Assembly (NCBI GenBank): GCA_032718475.1
Contig: JAUCBJ010008140.1
Coordinates: forward strand, 1 to 57,766
Length of the DNA stretch: 57,766 bases
Source of the DNA: Nemertoderma westbladi
Lineage: Eukaryota > Xenacoelomorpha > Nemertodermatida > Nemertodermatidae
Reading direction: 5' to 3'
In this document: one piece after another, positions 30,317 through 41,802 of the stretch
Layout: every line of letters begins with the position of its first letter
Numbering within the stretch: position 1 is the first letter of the stretch
Notes under the pieces: generated by a model
Told to the model about the DNA's origin: nothing
What the model saw: only the letters and a program-made list of their open reading frames with translations
Database searches by the model: none
Made by a program: the position numbers and the translations under genes

Positions 30317-31040
30317 GCGAGGATGAGTAGCCTCAAGGATAAACAGGAAGGAAGGAGACGGCCCAGGCAAGATGACGATAGGGGCAAGGAACTCAGATGG
30401 TCCCCGAAGACGGGAGGAGCAAACTAGGACTCAGGAACAGGGGTGTAAGTGTGCCTGGAAGGCACCACATGAACGCAACAGTACAAACTCCTAAGTGCAA
30501 TTAATCAAGTGCAATTAGTATGTACGTACGTAAAATTAATAAATTAATACCCAATATAATCAATGTATGTACTACAGTCAAAATATAACCTTTTCCAACT
30601 AGCTACTGGGATTGGGGACCAATTGACTAGAACAGGAGGACGAGACATTAGACGTATCTCACTGACATGGTGCACACATGCGTGGGACCCGATAAGGGTG
30701 TGGAGAGTGACAATGAAACGGGTTGAGTATGGGGGAATGGGGGAAGCATGGGGAGAAGGTGTTAGAGTTGAGGAAGTGAAAGAAGTGCGAGATTCAAGTG
30801 TGGGGGGCGGGCATATAGGAGGATGAGTCCCAAGGGACTGATGAGAGAGGAAGGGACAACAAAGTCCGTGAGGATAATTGTGTGAGGAGTGAGGGCAATC
30901 ATCTAAAACATAGCTCGCAGATGTACCAAGGATGGGTAGTGATAACACACTGGCCTGGAAAACCGACCCCGAGAAGAAAATTCCACCCCACATCCAATAT
31001 TAGATTGGATTCCAGCGGAATTGAAGCGCACTTAAGGTTG
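30317..31040 (+). other. Family A 3' untranslated region, copy B
   Basis: Non-coding. From about 30480 onward it is the inverted counterpart of 24394-25000 (for example CTCACTGACATGG, CGTGGGACCCGAT, AGTCCCAAGGGACT). Confidence 0.65.
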
Positions 31041-31078
31041 ATGCTATCTTCTCACCAGGAAGATAGCATAGGGGGGAG
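31041..31078 (+). promoter_or_regulatory. Hairpin plus polypurine tract at LTR B border
   Basis: ATGCTATCTTC and GAAGATAGCAT (11 bp, 7-nt loop; 31041-31069) are followed at once by AGGGGGGAG (31070-31078) and the LTR start TGTAAGCGG. The purine tract is the expected primer for plus-strand DNA synthesis. The hairpin beside it is conserved in all three copies in this window. Confidence 0.75.
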
Positions 31079-31688
31079 TGTAAGCGGATTCAATTCCATG
31101 CACTACCCACCGAAAATGGGACTAGTGGCATTTTACCATAATAATCTCACCTCATAACCAACTGGGGCGACACACGCCATAAGCCACAGAGAGAGGTGAG
31201 AGGTCAAACCACCTCAGAGGGACAAACAAGCTAGTAAGGCTAGCATGAAGGGACAATGCCAACAGGGAGTGGCGAGGTGAGTATTAATCAGGTTAAGCCA
31301 ATAGTCGGCGGGAAAGTACATTGGGGAAGACAGGAGCGCATCTATTGGATATTAAGGCCACCCTGTAGTGTAGGGCTAATGTAATATGTGTCAATGATAT
31401 AACCGTTGTGATTACTGATTATTAGTTTAGTTGGTTTCCTTACAGTTGTGAGACCGGAATAGTTTTGACCGTCGTTACTAACCGCTGTATTGCGTATTAT
31501 TATATTCAGACTGTGCTATTATCAATTACTGTGATTATTAATATTGACAATTTAACCCTGTCATTTTCAACGGCCTTTGGCCTAATATATATCCAGTGTT
31601 AGCCCTTCAGCCCACGGACGCGATGACGCATACAATTCGCACACCGGTCGGAATTCGCTACTGCCAACTCCAAGCAGATTCCGTCACA
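31079..31688 (+). mobile_element. LTR B, BEL/Pao family A (610 bp)
   Basis: Runs from TGTAAGCGG to CCGTCACA, giving the canonical TG...CA termini. It aligns along its length with LTR C (609 bp, opposite strand), sharing for example GTGAGACCGGAA, ACGGCCT and CACACCGGTCGG. Similarity stops just after CCGTCACA in both, which defines the end. No obvious primer-binding site follows, so this is a 3' LTR. Confidence 0.75.
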
Positions 31689-32534
31689 CCCCTGCATCCA
31701 ACCCCATCCCACTGCCCCACCCCCTCCACCCCGCCCCCTGCATCCAACCTGTATCTCTATTTTATTCAACAGGACAGCTCTGCTAAAGAATTTCCCCAAA
31801 CTGCGTCTTCCACTACATTCGCTAGCCTGTTTAGTAGCTTTCGGCGGTGGTCTACCTGTTGCTATAGCAATGTTTCCTCAAGTTTCAAGTGTAAGTTAAA
31901 TAATGGGCAACTTACTATGAAAAAAGTATATAGTTGCTATAAAGTTTCAATGGTAAAATAAAGTACCACTAAATTATTAGTAATCTATTATAATAATTAT
32001 TTTAGATTTCGACTTCTGTATTAGAAGAACATATTAGATCATCGACAGATAGTGATGTTCTGTTTTACAACAAAGGATTATGAGTGGACGATGTTCTCCT
32101 CTACAATAAAGACTTGTGATTGATCAGAGTCTGTTCTATAACAAAGGATGGTGATTGGATTCATTCACTTGTAGGCTTCAAAAAATCTAAACTGAACCAA
32201 ATGGATAGTGTTTTAGATTAATAGTTCGTAGACAATTAGGAAATTTATTTGTATAATTTAAATTATAAAAATTTATTAAAAATTATAAAAAGCCACTTAA
32301 TATTACTATTATATATTTAATCATATAAAATCATGTGTAAAAAGCAATATTTAAACCGTAAATAAAGTATATACATAAGTCAACTACAGAAACTATAGTA
32401 GATGATATTAATGAGATTCGTCCCGTAGTGAAAGACAATATATTCATATATCCTAATGGCACTTTACGATAAATATCACAGACAGCACAGTCACTGTGTA
32501 ATAAACCTAAATATCACAGACAGCACAGTCACAA
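31689..32534. other. Non-coding stretch between two inverted LTRs
   Basis: It begins with a C-rich segment (31689-31745). At about 32050-32165 there are three imperfect units of roughly 40 bp built on GTTCT..TACAA(C/T)AAAG and TGATTG/TGAGTG. At 32470-32533 a 24-bp word beginning AAATATCACAGACAGC occurs twice about 47 bp apart, the second copy abutting LTR C. No gene. Confidence 0.55.
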
Positions 32535-33143
32535 TGTGACGGGATCCAGGAGTTGGCGTCTGAACCCCGACCGGTGTGTTGTTTTGGGCTATACGCGTCG
32601 CCGCGTCCGTAGGCTGCTGAAAGGCTGTTGTCTGAATGTTAAGGCCGGAGGCCGTTTGAATAACTGAGTTTTTAGTGCCAGTTGTTGTAATGTCACAACG
32701 TAATAATAGCACAGTCAGAATATAATAGCACGGTAATGACGACGGTTAAAAACCGTTCCGGTCTCACAACTCTACAGATACCAACTGAATCAGAATCAAT
32801 AAGTACAACGGTTATATTACTAACACATATTAGTTACTCCTACTGTTTTAAGTGGCCTGGCCAATGGATGCGTTCCAATCACCTGTTTTCCCGTCCCATC
32901 ATTGACTAACCTAATTAATCTCCATCTCGCCACTCCCTGTTGCCACTATCCCCAATTGCTAGCCCCTTTGTCCCCTGAGATGGCTTATGGCCTCTCAACT
33001 CTGTTCGTGGCTGGCAGTGTGTGTTGCCTGAGTTGGTTATTAGGTGACATGATATTAATAATGTCACCTTCCCAACTATAATTGGTAAAAAGCCACTTTG
33101 CCCATTTTCTGCTGGGTAGTGCAGGGAATTGAATCCGCTTACA
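32535..33143 (-). mobile_element. LTR C, BEL/Pao family A (609 bp)
   Basis: On the minus strand it starts TGTAAGCGGATTC at 33143 and ends CCGTCACA at 32535. It is preceded by the conserved hairpin and purine tract, so it is another 3' LTR. Confidence 0.75.
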
Positions 33144-33428
33144 CTCCACCCCATGCTATCTTCCCGGTGAGAAGATAGCATCAACCTTAAGTGCGCTTCA
33201 ATTCCGCTGGAATCCAATCTAATATTGGTTGAGGGGTGGAATTTTCTTCTCGGGGTCAGCTTTCCAGGCTGGCCCCCCTGGGTCTGTTATCACTACCCAT
33301 CCTTGGTACATCTGCGAGCTAAGCTGTACCAAGGCATCTGGCGTCTCTGTTTTAGACGATCGCCCTCACTCCTCACACAATTTTATCTCTCGGACTTTGT
33401 TGTCCCTACCTCTCTCACTAGTCCCTTA
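33144..33428 (-). other. Family A hairpin and truncated 3' UTR, copy C
   Basis: Contains the conserved hairpin (33153-33181) next to the purine tract, then 3' UTR sequence matching copies A and B. It stops at AGTCCCTTA, where the RTE-like LINE begins; the rest of this family A copy is not found beyond that LINE. Confidence 0.65.
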
Positions 33429-33895
33429 GGTCAGGTCAGGTATTCTAGGTCATTGATCAAGAAAACTTGCCACCTCCATGTAGCATAAAGGAGGTGCCAC
33501 CTGTAGCTACATAGACCCTCTTACTAGGGCAAATCTGGTTCTGTAACTAGGACCCCATTCGTTCTGGGATAAGGACGCCCTTGGTCCTGGATTAAGGACC
33601 CATATACTTGGCTGCAGGGGTATATGGCCTGGCCAGGCAGATGGTGATCTACCAATGGCTGGTCAGGTCCACTCTGAGTGCACTTCACTGCGACCTGCAC
33701 CTGGCAGCAGGGGTACAGGGCATGATCCAGCAGATGAGCTGCACAGCCAATGGTGGGTCATGTGCGCCAGAGTAGATATGGGTGATGGGCCTCATATCTG
33801 ACTCCACTGCGACACCCACCCTGTGGAATGGCAAACCAGGGTGTGGTATTTGCCCTGAGAGCTGACTCGGCAAAAAAGCACCCCCAACCCCCACT

Positions 33896-36800
33896 ATGGA
33901 TTACATTAGTAATGCGGAGGTCCAGCCACTAGAGGCCAGTGAAATGACTGGACACAATCGGCCTCACAGGCGTCAGTTATCTCCTGACCGGATGCCTGTC
34001 TCATCCCCTACTGGAGAGAGACTCAATTCTTTGAGTCCCTTTCCTGATGACCTTCCTGGCCCAAAACCTGGGTCACCAGGGAGGCCAGATTGTGAAGGGG
34101 AGAGGGATTCTGGAGTTGGAGGCTACTCTCATGTTCCACCCCGACCAACAAAGCCATTGGTGAATCTGAGGCAAGTCTCTAGACTAGCCTCAGTAAACAG
34201 CCTAACACTCGGGTCCCCAATGCGACAAGGTGAGCTGACTGCCTTGGCAGATAAGCTTTCTCTTAGTGCAGTGGGTGTTCAAGAGCACCGAATGCAGACT
34301 GGACAGACTGATGAGGTTCTGATTAAGGACATGGGGGGCGGTTGGCGACTTGCCCTCGCTTCAGCAGATGATAGTGGCAATGGTGGAATTGGTCTATTGA
34401 TGAATCCAACTGCACATGCAGCATTGGACAAAATAGACCAAATCTCTATCCGCATCATCCGTTGCCACTTCTCATGTTCTGGAAGACTGGCTAAGAAGTT
34501 TCCTAAGGTGGTTTTGATTGTGTGCTACTCCCCAACTAGTGTTGCCCCTGTAGAGGAGGTGGAAAATTTCTACCAGAATCTACAAGCAGCTACTGATGGA
34601 GTGGATCATTCTTAACATTCCTGGGAGACTTTAATGCAAGTCTGCATCAATCACCTACATCGCCCTGGGTCTATAGCAATAGTGTTAACCGAAATTCCAT
34701 CCATCTTCAGGATTTTATCTCTGGAAATGGATTGTTTTCGGCTGGAACCCAGTTCAAGAAGCGAACTGGAAAGCTATGGACTCATAGTGGACCCAGTGGT
34801 CAGAAGTCCCAGATAGACCATATCCTGTTTCGTAGGAAGTACAGGAGCTCTATACAAGACTGTAGTGCATTTACACTACGACCCTTCTCCAGTGATCACC
34901 GCCTTATTGTGGCCAAGGTAAGACTTAGTTTGCGTGCTAGCAGAACAACGAAATCTGCCTTGCCGCGGCATGACTGGTCCTCTCTGTTGCAACAGCCAAG
35001 TGTGAGATCCAGCTCCACACTACAGCTGAGAAACAGGTATGAGGTTCTTGCCTCTGAGGTGGCAGATCACTGTGAGGGCTATACTGCCTTCACAGAGGCA
35101 GTTAAGTTAGCAGCTGCAGAAACAGTTCCTGTATACCCTCGAATCAGGAAACGGCCCGTTTCCTGATTCGAGGGTATACAGGAACTGTATATATACAGGA
35201 ACCTGGACTGACAACAAAATTCAGAAGTACTGAAATGACCTCTACAAGGTGCAGAAAGAGTCCCGACTCAAACAGACTACAGCGGCCAAGAATGCAGTTA
35301 AGGCTGCATCTAGGTCCCTGAACAGGCAGTACTCTGTTAATTTACAGGAGCTAATAAACCAACAGGTTGATGCCATCAATGATGCTGACTACAGCAGGCA
35401 ATCATCCCAGGCATGGAGATCGATCAACTTGCTTGCTGGTCGAAAAAGCCAACCAACCACCAAGGTTAAGGCTGAATCACCAGCCGATCGCCTCAATGGT
35501 TGGAAGGCCCACTCTGAAAAGCTCCTCAATAATGACAGGGTATTGCCTGATAACTTTATAGAAGTAAAAGTGTCTGAGTCTGTACTCCCAGATATTCCCA
35601 TTGGTGATATCTCCTTTGCAGAATTGAAGGCTGCTGCAAAGAGCATTAAGACCAATCGTGCCAGTGGAGTAGATGGTGTTCTCCCTGAGGTCTTTAAAAT
35701 ACCTGAGTGTTTAAAGCTCATCTATCCCATCATAGTAGACATGTACCGTACAACAACAGTCCCACAAGAAATGAAAACAAATAAGTTGGTGCCAGTTCCC
35801 AAGAAGGGCAACCTAACACTCTATGGTTCTTTTCGGGGAATCTCATTGATCTCGATTGCTGCAAAGCTATACAATATAATTATATTAAATCGCATCAGGG
35901 ATCCCATTGAGAGACTGCTCCGTGGAAATCAGAATTGGTTCCGGAAAGGTCGTGGGACCATGGAGCCCATTTTGGCACTTAGAAGTATAATTGAAGAGTT
36001 ATCAGAAAAGAAAGACAGGCAACTGGCTGTTATCTTTGTTGACTTCTTCAAGGCCTTTGATTCAGTCTCTCGCTCACGTATGTTCAGCATACTTTCATTA
36101 TATGGGATTCCTGATGAAATTATTGCAGCAATCAGGTCAGTATATGATGGTTCGACAACATTTGTGTCTACTGTTGACGGTGACACAGAACCATTTGAAT
36201 TCTTATGGGGCGTCCTCCAGGGAGACACACATGCACCATTCTTGTTCATAATTGTTGTTGACTATGTTCTACGCATGTCCTTAGATCTTCATAATGATGA
36301 TGGGGTGATGATAACTCCACCTACTGGCTCCAGAAGTCGAGGAAATCCTGCCAAGTACCTAACTGATCTAGACTTTGCTGATGACTTAGGAGTACTCTCA
36401 GAATCACTAGAGGGAGCCCAACGGCTCCTCAGCTCATTAGAACATGCTGCTTCTAGTGTTGGTCTTTTTATTAACTCCAGAAAGACCAAAATTTTGACAG
36501 ATAACTTTGAAAGTCCTCAGCAAGTCTCTGATCGGATGAGCATAAGCTCAAAAGATGGTATGCTTGAACATGTGGATGACTTTTGTTACCTGGGATCATG
36601 GATCCGGAAGTCAGGTGAGGACCTTCGAATACGTAAGGGAAAGGCATGGGCAGCCTTGAATAGGCTTTCCAGGATTTGGAAGTCACCGAGAATTAATCGG
36701 AAACTTAAGCTCCGATTTTTTAGAGCAGCAGTAGTTCCAGTACTCCTCTATGGGAGTCCATGCTGGGCTCTAACTGCTGAGGACACCAAATCTCTGGATG

Positions 36801-37153
36801 GCACATTCACAAGAATGCTACGCCGGGTTCTTTGTGTCAAGTACAATGCACACATCTCCAACCAGACACAATATAACATTGGATGTGTTTCATTGGTTCC
36901 CCCAAGCTTGACACTAGAACAAAATAGCCTCCGCTTTGCAGGACATTGCTTTCGCCATGAGGACCAGCCAGTGCATAATCTTGTACTTTGGCAGCCTCAT
37001 GGAGTGAATAAGCGTGGTGGACAGCCCATGACTTTCTTGAGACGCATCTTAAAGGACACTGGCCTTGAAGATGCGGATGATCTAGCAAATGTCAAGGGTG
37101 ATAGGGAGTTGTGGCGGTGCAATTTTGTCGATAAGCCGGCACAGCATTCTTAA
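33896..37153 (+). pseudogene. RTE-like LINE ORF: endonuclease and reverse transcriptase
   Basis: The frame opens at the ATG at 33896. The endonuclease follows (VNSLTL, VGVQEHRM, LTFLGDFNASL, SQIDHILF, SSDHRL). The RT is at about 35560-36480 (NKLVPVPKKGN, GSFRGISLI, FVDFFKAFDSVSRS, GVLQGDTHAPFLF, and FADD as the catalytic box near 36373). The C-terminal part contains LYGSPCWALT and LRFAGHCFRHED. It is broken by a 7-nt deletion near 34607 (relative to the minus-strand copy) and by an inverted-duplication insertion at 35122-35188 that introduces a stop. From 35249 to 37153 it reads open for 634 codons, so the RT region is well preserved. Confidence 0.8.
35122..35188. repeat. 67-bp perfect inverted duplication within the LINE ORF
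   Basis: A 33-nt arm, a single C and the exact 33-nt reverse complement. The left arm is normal LINE sequence (compare the minus-strand copy near 52230-52260). The right arm is extra and breaks the frame. Confidence 0.95.
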
Positions 37154-37202
37154 AAATGCAGCGGCAATGCAGCATGCCGATCCTAGTAGTAGTAGTAGTA
37201 GT

Positions 37203-38357
37203 GACGTCATGTTATGACGTCATGACATTCTAACTCAATAAATGGAATTTCTACAGCAATAACAGGTGATAAGAATTTTGGGCCATACTGTACGATGAAA
37301 TACTGACTATAGTCGGGAACAAACTCCCCCCAGAAACCACTATAAACATTATCAACATTACATCAACATAACTATCAACATTACACGCTCATGGCGTGCC
37401 AAACCATGAGTGGTTTCCTATTTCCCTCTATAAATTCATTACAATTCATTCAAGTCCTTTTAAAATACCGATATATAAAATATTTCGTGGTTTCAATAAT
37501 GCTTCAAGATAAATCGCTAGTTAGTTCATCCTAGGTACATATTGCAAAAGTAGTGCCATTCAATTATATATATATATATGGTTAGAGCATATCAAATAAT
37601 GTATTTCCCTTTCATGATTATGGGGTCCCTCGTTTATTTTTGTAATAACAATCGAACATAAACGCTCCAACCACGGTCACCACTAGTCGCTCCTGCCCTG
37701 GTCACTCCCCCCGTGGGGTCTCCTGCGGTGGGGAATCCCTCCCTTCTATCTGAATTCGCGGTCACGATACTTTCACGTTCCTCCGTTTCGTACACTGAGA
37801 CAGTTCATTTTCGGCTCCTCTGAGATTAATTCTAATAAGCTAGTTATATATGATAATTCTTCTATATCCAGATATCCAGATCAAGTACTATCATTAATAA
37901 CGTATAATATCCATAATCGACTAAATGGTCAGTTACACTATAAAGTTTTATTATACGTTCTGGAATTTGCTGGTTTCATGTTCTATGGTTGCTGCTAATG
38001 AAATCTATGTTTCCCATAATTTGAGTTCATTTTGTACTGCAATTATTCCATGCATTCATTCATTCAGTTCATTCCGCAACTGAGAAGTTGCAAGTTCATT
38101 GTTCATTAGGGCTGTGTTCAGTATTGCGTCATATAACCATTCATTCATTTCACACATACATTTTATGTTCCAGAAACATAAGTTTCACCCCAGGTTACCA
38201 TTCAGTTCATGAACTTAAATGGCTGTTGTATCTGCCTATCCTAAAGTACTAGTTCAGTTTTCTTCTATTCATTTGAAAATTTGATAATATATTTTGAATT
38301 TTGATTTAGGTACGATTTGAGGTATACCTGGACCCTCCCCCATGCCTTTGGCATAAA
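37203..38357 (-). mobile_element. Probable LTR and 3' end of BEL/Pao family B
   Basis: Follows the family B integrase stop on the minus strand. A purine-rich tract (ATGGGGGAGGG, about 38333-38343) preceded by a small ATGCC-AAA-GGCAT hairpin suggests the polypurine tract, making the rest the LTR. Exact ends are not resolved because no second copy is in the window. Two perfect TGACGTCA palindromes (37202-37209, 37215-37222) lie at its far edge. No gene. Confidence 0.45.
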
Positions 38358-40420
38358 TTAGACAGTTTGCTCCAATAAGCAATATTTGCTTATCAGACGT
38401 CTTACAAGTTTCTTTCCACTGGTCTTCAATTCGACTGTTCTAGTGTGCCCATCGGGTCCCTGCAGGCAATTCACTACTCTGGCCATCACCCAATCGTGTT
38501 TCGCTAGGGTGTCATCTGTCACTATGACTAGATCTCCCGGTTTCAGATCTCTCCTTTCCACCCACCACTTGTGTCGCTTGTGAAGGGTTGGTAGATATTC
38601 AGTTACCCATTGGCGCTAGAATATCTTTGATACTACTTGTATTACTTTCCATGTCTTTCTGGAATATAGGTCATTCTCTTCAAACAGGTCTTTACTCAAA
38701 ACCTGGACTGGTCTCCTCAGTAGTAGATGGTTTGGTGTCAAAACCTCGTAAGAATTCGGGTCATCATTTAACGCACATAGCGGCCGCGCATTCATTGTTG
38801 CTTCTGTTTCTGCTAACACTGTGCGGAATGCGTCCTCATCAAGGCATCGATTTCGTTTGCTTGCCTCTAAAAGCCGCTCAGCACTTCCTACAAGTCTTTC
38901 CCAGACTCCTGAAGAATGGGGGGCATAAGGGGAATGAAATTTCCACTTGACACCTTGTTTCCTTACATGTTCTTCAATAGCAGGTGTTTGCGCAATCCGG
39001 TAGAGATCTTGAAGTTCTCGATTAGCTCCAATGAAATTCGACCCATTATCAGAGCTAATCCTTCGCACAGCTCCACACCTTGTAATGAATCTTCTGAGTG
39101 CATTAATAAATGAGTTCGCGCTCGCATCTTTAACTAATTCCAGGGCAACAGCCCTTGAGGCGTAATACACGAATATGGAACCACATCGTTTCTCGTATCG
39201 TCGGCCCACTTTGACGTTAATAGGACCAAAGAGGTCAACACCACAATTTGTGAATGGTGGCTCATAATGGTGCCATCACCTGCTCCACCCTCTGTCAACG
39301 AATGGTGCGACAGGTAACACACTTCTCCACCCAGCCCTTCACTCTTCTCCTGACTGCTGGTATCCAGAGTTTCCTCCGTATCCTCATGAGTGTTGCTTCC
39401 ACACCTCCATGTTGTGAGGCTTCATGGGAATCGTGTATAATCTTATCCACGATAACTGAGACTTTTGGGATCAATATGGGGCACTCAGGGACAATCCCTC
39501 CTGGAGCATTCCCCAGCCGGGAGCCCATACAGACTACTCCATCCTTCATAATGGGGCTCAATGATCTCAGGTTGCTGTCTTTCAGGATAGGTTTTCAAAC
39601 CACTAGTTTCTCCACTTCCTCTGGGAAGCCCTCCAGTTGAATGTACTTTATGATAGCCATCCCTGCATTTTCCACATGTAGTTCTGGTCGGGGCCCTCCA
39701 CTTTTCTGTGTTCGTATCTAAGCCATCCACATCCTCCATCGCGCTATACGCCATTTAGTGTCATACCATGAGCGATCATGGTGGAGTATTCGCTCTGTCA
39801 TTGTTGGTTTGTCTCTTATTGTGGTTGACATTATTACTTCCCTTCGTAATTCCGGGTCATCCCCTTTGACTCCTTCCAGTAGGGCCTGTGGACCTCCTGG
39901 GAATACAGGCCATCTTCCTTCGTCCTTGAGGTACTCTGGGCCATATTGCCACAGATCTTCTTCTTCCTTCTTCAGTGTTCCAATTACTCCTCTCGATATT
40001 TGGTCTGCGGGATTTATTGATGTTGGACAATAGTTCCAGTTGTTGATGTCTGTTAGTTCTTGGATTTCTGCAACTCGATTAGCAACAAAGACTTAGAATC
40101 TTCATGCGTCAGTCCTGATATAATGAATTACAGTGGTAGAGTCGGTCCAAAAATACCAGGTTTGTATATTTCCAATAGCCTTTCCTAACTGTCTTCCTAT
40201 TCTCACTCCTAATAAAGCTGCCATGAGTTCTATCCTAGGAATTGTGACGATTTTTATTGGGGCTGGTCTCGCCTTACTATATGCAACCCGTTCCCTCCTT
40301 CTATTATTCTGTCTTTGAACCACATAGGCTACTGCTCCATAGCCTTTGTCTGAGGCGTCAGTAAAGATATGTATTTCAATGTTGTCCATGTTTCCGTTAG
40401 GAAAGTATCCCAGTGGATCC
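38358..40420 (-). pseudogene. BEL/Pao family B pol: RNase H and integrase
   Basis: Minus strand. RNase H is at about 40400-40100, with catalytic residues visible (IFTDAS, PRIELMAALLG, FWTDST). A linker region with stops follows, then the integrase zinc-binding domain at about 39480-39300 (HEASQH, CVTC) and the core: GVDLFGP near 39235, SSDNGSNFIG near 39050, GVWERLVGSAERLL near 38900 (the D, D, E triad). LTPNHLLLRRP and a DUF5641-type C-terminal domain (LKPGDLVIVTDD, ending CLLEQTV) close it. Several stops and frameshifts, for example near 39730, 39590 and 39290-39210. Protease and RT are absent. It clearly differs from family A integrase. Confidence 0.75.
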
Positions 40421-41802
40421 ACTGTGTCCCTTCCCACCTTTCGCCCGTGACTCTCCATCCTTCCAGCTCCCCTGGCCTTCTCTTCGCGAAATCGCCCTTG
40501 GTGCCCGCTGGTATGGGCATCGCCTGCAATCCCGATGTCGACTGTTTCGGTGATCCTTCCGTCCACCCCAATTCTCCCCCTAGAGACTCGCCCGAGCTCC
40601 CTGATGTCCAGTGTAAATCGTCCAAGGCCGTCTGGGCCTCGAACCTGTAGCCCTCTCCTCTAGCTTCCGCATCTTTTTCATCTTCCTCCCTTCTTTCTCG
40701 TCTAGCGATTTCTTCCAATCGCTTCGCCTCTTGTCTATCCGCCTCTAGCTGCTCCCACCTCTGATATGGCGCCCTTCAGCCCCGGGTGGTCTACCAGACC
40801 CTCGAAAGCCACTTTGAAGGCTCTTCTGTAGTTCAGGGGTGATCCCGATAGCAGAAATGCCGTTGGCCCTCTTTCGATAACCACGGCCATGGATAGGTTT
40901 AATAAACCTATCATTATCCAATCCTCCTGCAGGATATATCGCTTCTGATATATCTTTATCGCTCCTCTCCGGAATTGATACACCTCTTGTTTCCCCGGCC
41001 TCGCTCCCCACTTCAGCGAGTTCGCCAACTCTGCTCCGTACTCCTCCCTGAATTTACCCCAGTCCATTGGCTTGTGGCATACGAGCCCCATTAGCTGGCC
41101 CATCGCCACCGCTCCACAATGGCCCGTGTTCTCTACTAGTCCCAACCAGGCTGGCCCCATCATAGCCATGTAGACCGTTTGCGTGTCCAGGAGGTTGGGG
41201 GTCTCCGGACCGATGATCCTCTCCGCATCGTCGCGGATCGCCGATCCCACCTTTATCGTCGACTTCTCTCTTACTACGTTCTGCACCGCCCTTGGCAACC
41301 GGTTTAACTTCGGCCCGTTCTTCTTCCCATACGTTCCCAGATCGAACAGGAATATGTCCCCATTTGGCGCGGCCAAATGCAGAAGTATGGTTCTGGCCGA
41401 CCCCGCCGACCCTCTTCTCGAACACTCCTCGTCTTCCATGGTTCCCTCATCATCCAGGACCATGTATCCTCCCCTGCTGACGGACTCTACGAACCTCTTC
41501 CAGTCCTTTTTTGGTGGTTCCCTCGGATACTTCGGTATCCCGAACTTCGCCTCGTCTCCCTTTACCACGTAGTGGAAATGCTCGAAGATCGCGTTGTCTA
41601 GCGACGGCGTCCCATAGGTCCCGACCAGCCGCCTCTCGTGCACCTCCCTGAAATGGTCCTGTAGCGCTCGCGCTTTGTGGCCCTTCTCCAACCGCTTGTA
41701 GTATCCCCTCGTCTTCTCCTCCGGATGCCTCTCGGTGAAGTCTACTAGTATTTCTTTTCCTCCCATCTCCGCCTTTCTCTTTCTAACAAGTTTCTCCGCC
41801 AT
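40421..41802 (-). pseudogene. Family A downstream ORF, minus copy, 3'-truncated
   Basis: Best-preserved copy of the exonuclease-like ORF. Numbering from the ATG at 41802: basic N-terminus 1-105; DxE at D117-E119 in VLDDEG; ILLHLAAPNGDIFLFDL 139-155; KVGSAIRDD 184-192; NLLDTQ 203-208; W265, RPG and QEVY to 275. Position 279, where a YxxxD motif would place its acid, is arginine. After residue about 350 one frameshift (near 40777) leads into a charged coiled-coil-like segment (EEIARRERREEDEKDAE) and a linker containing GLQAMPIPAG that matches the plus-strand copy. It stops at about 40420, where family B RNase H sequence begins, so the zinc knuckles are lost. The exonuclease call rests on motif order and strand pattern only. 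Confidence 0.6.

Larger units (their letters stand above)
33429..37202 (+). mobile_element. RTE-like LINE, nearly full length, inactive
   Basis: About 3.77 kb. A 5' region of about 460 bp, containing an imperfect duplication of about 100 bp (GCAGGGGTA...GGG units near 33614 and 33706), precedes a single long ORF remnant. The 3' UTR after the last stop is only about 50 bp, ending in a (TAG)n run. A very short 3' UTR with a microsatellite tail is typical of RTE-group LINEs. A second copy lies on the minus strand at 50526-53104. Confidence 0.8.

Noticed and set aside
40133-41601. Plus-strand frames opposite the RNase H and exonuclease-like ORFs
   Set aside because: Antisense shadows; the minus strand carries the catalytic motifs.
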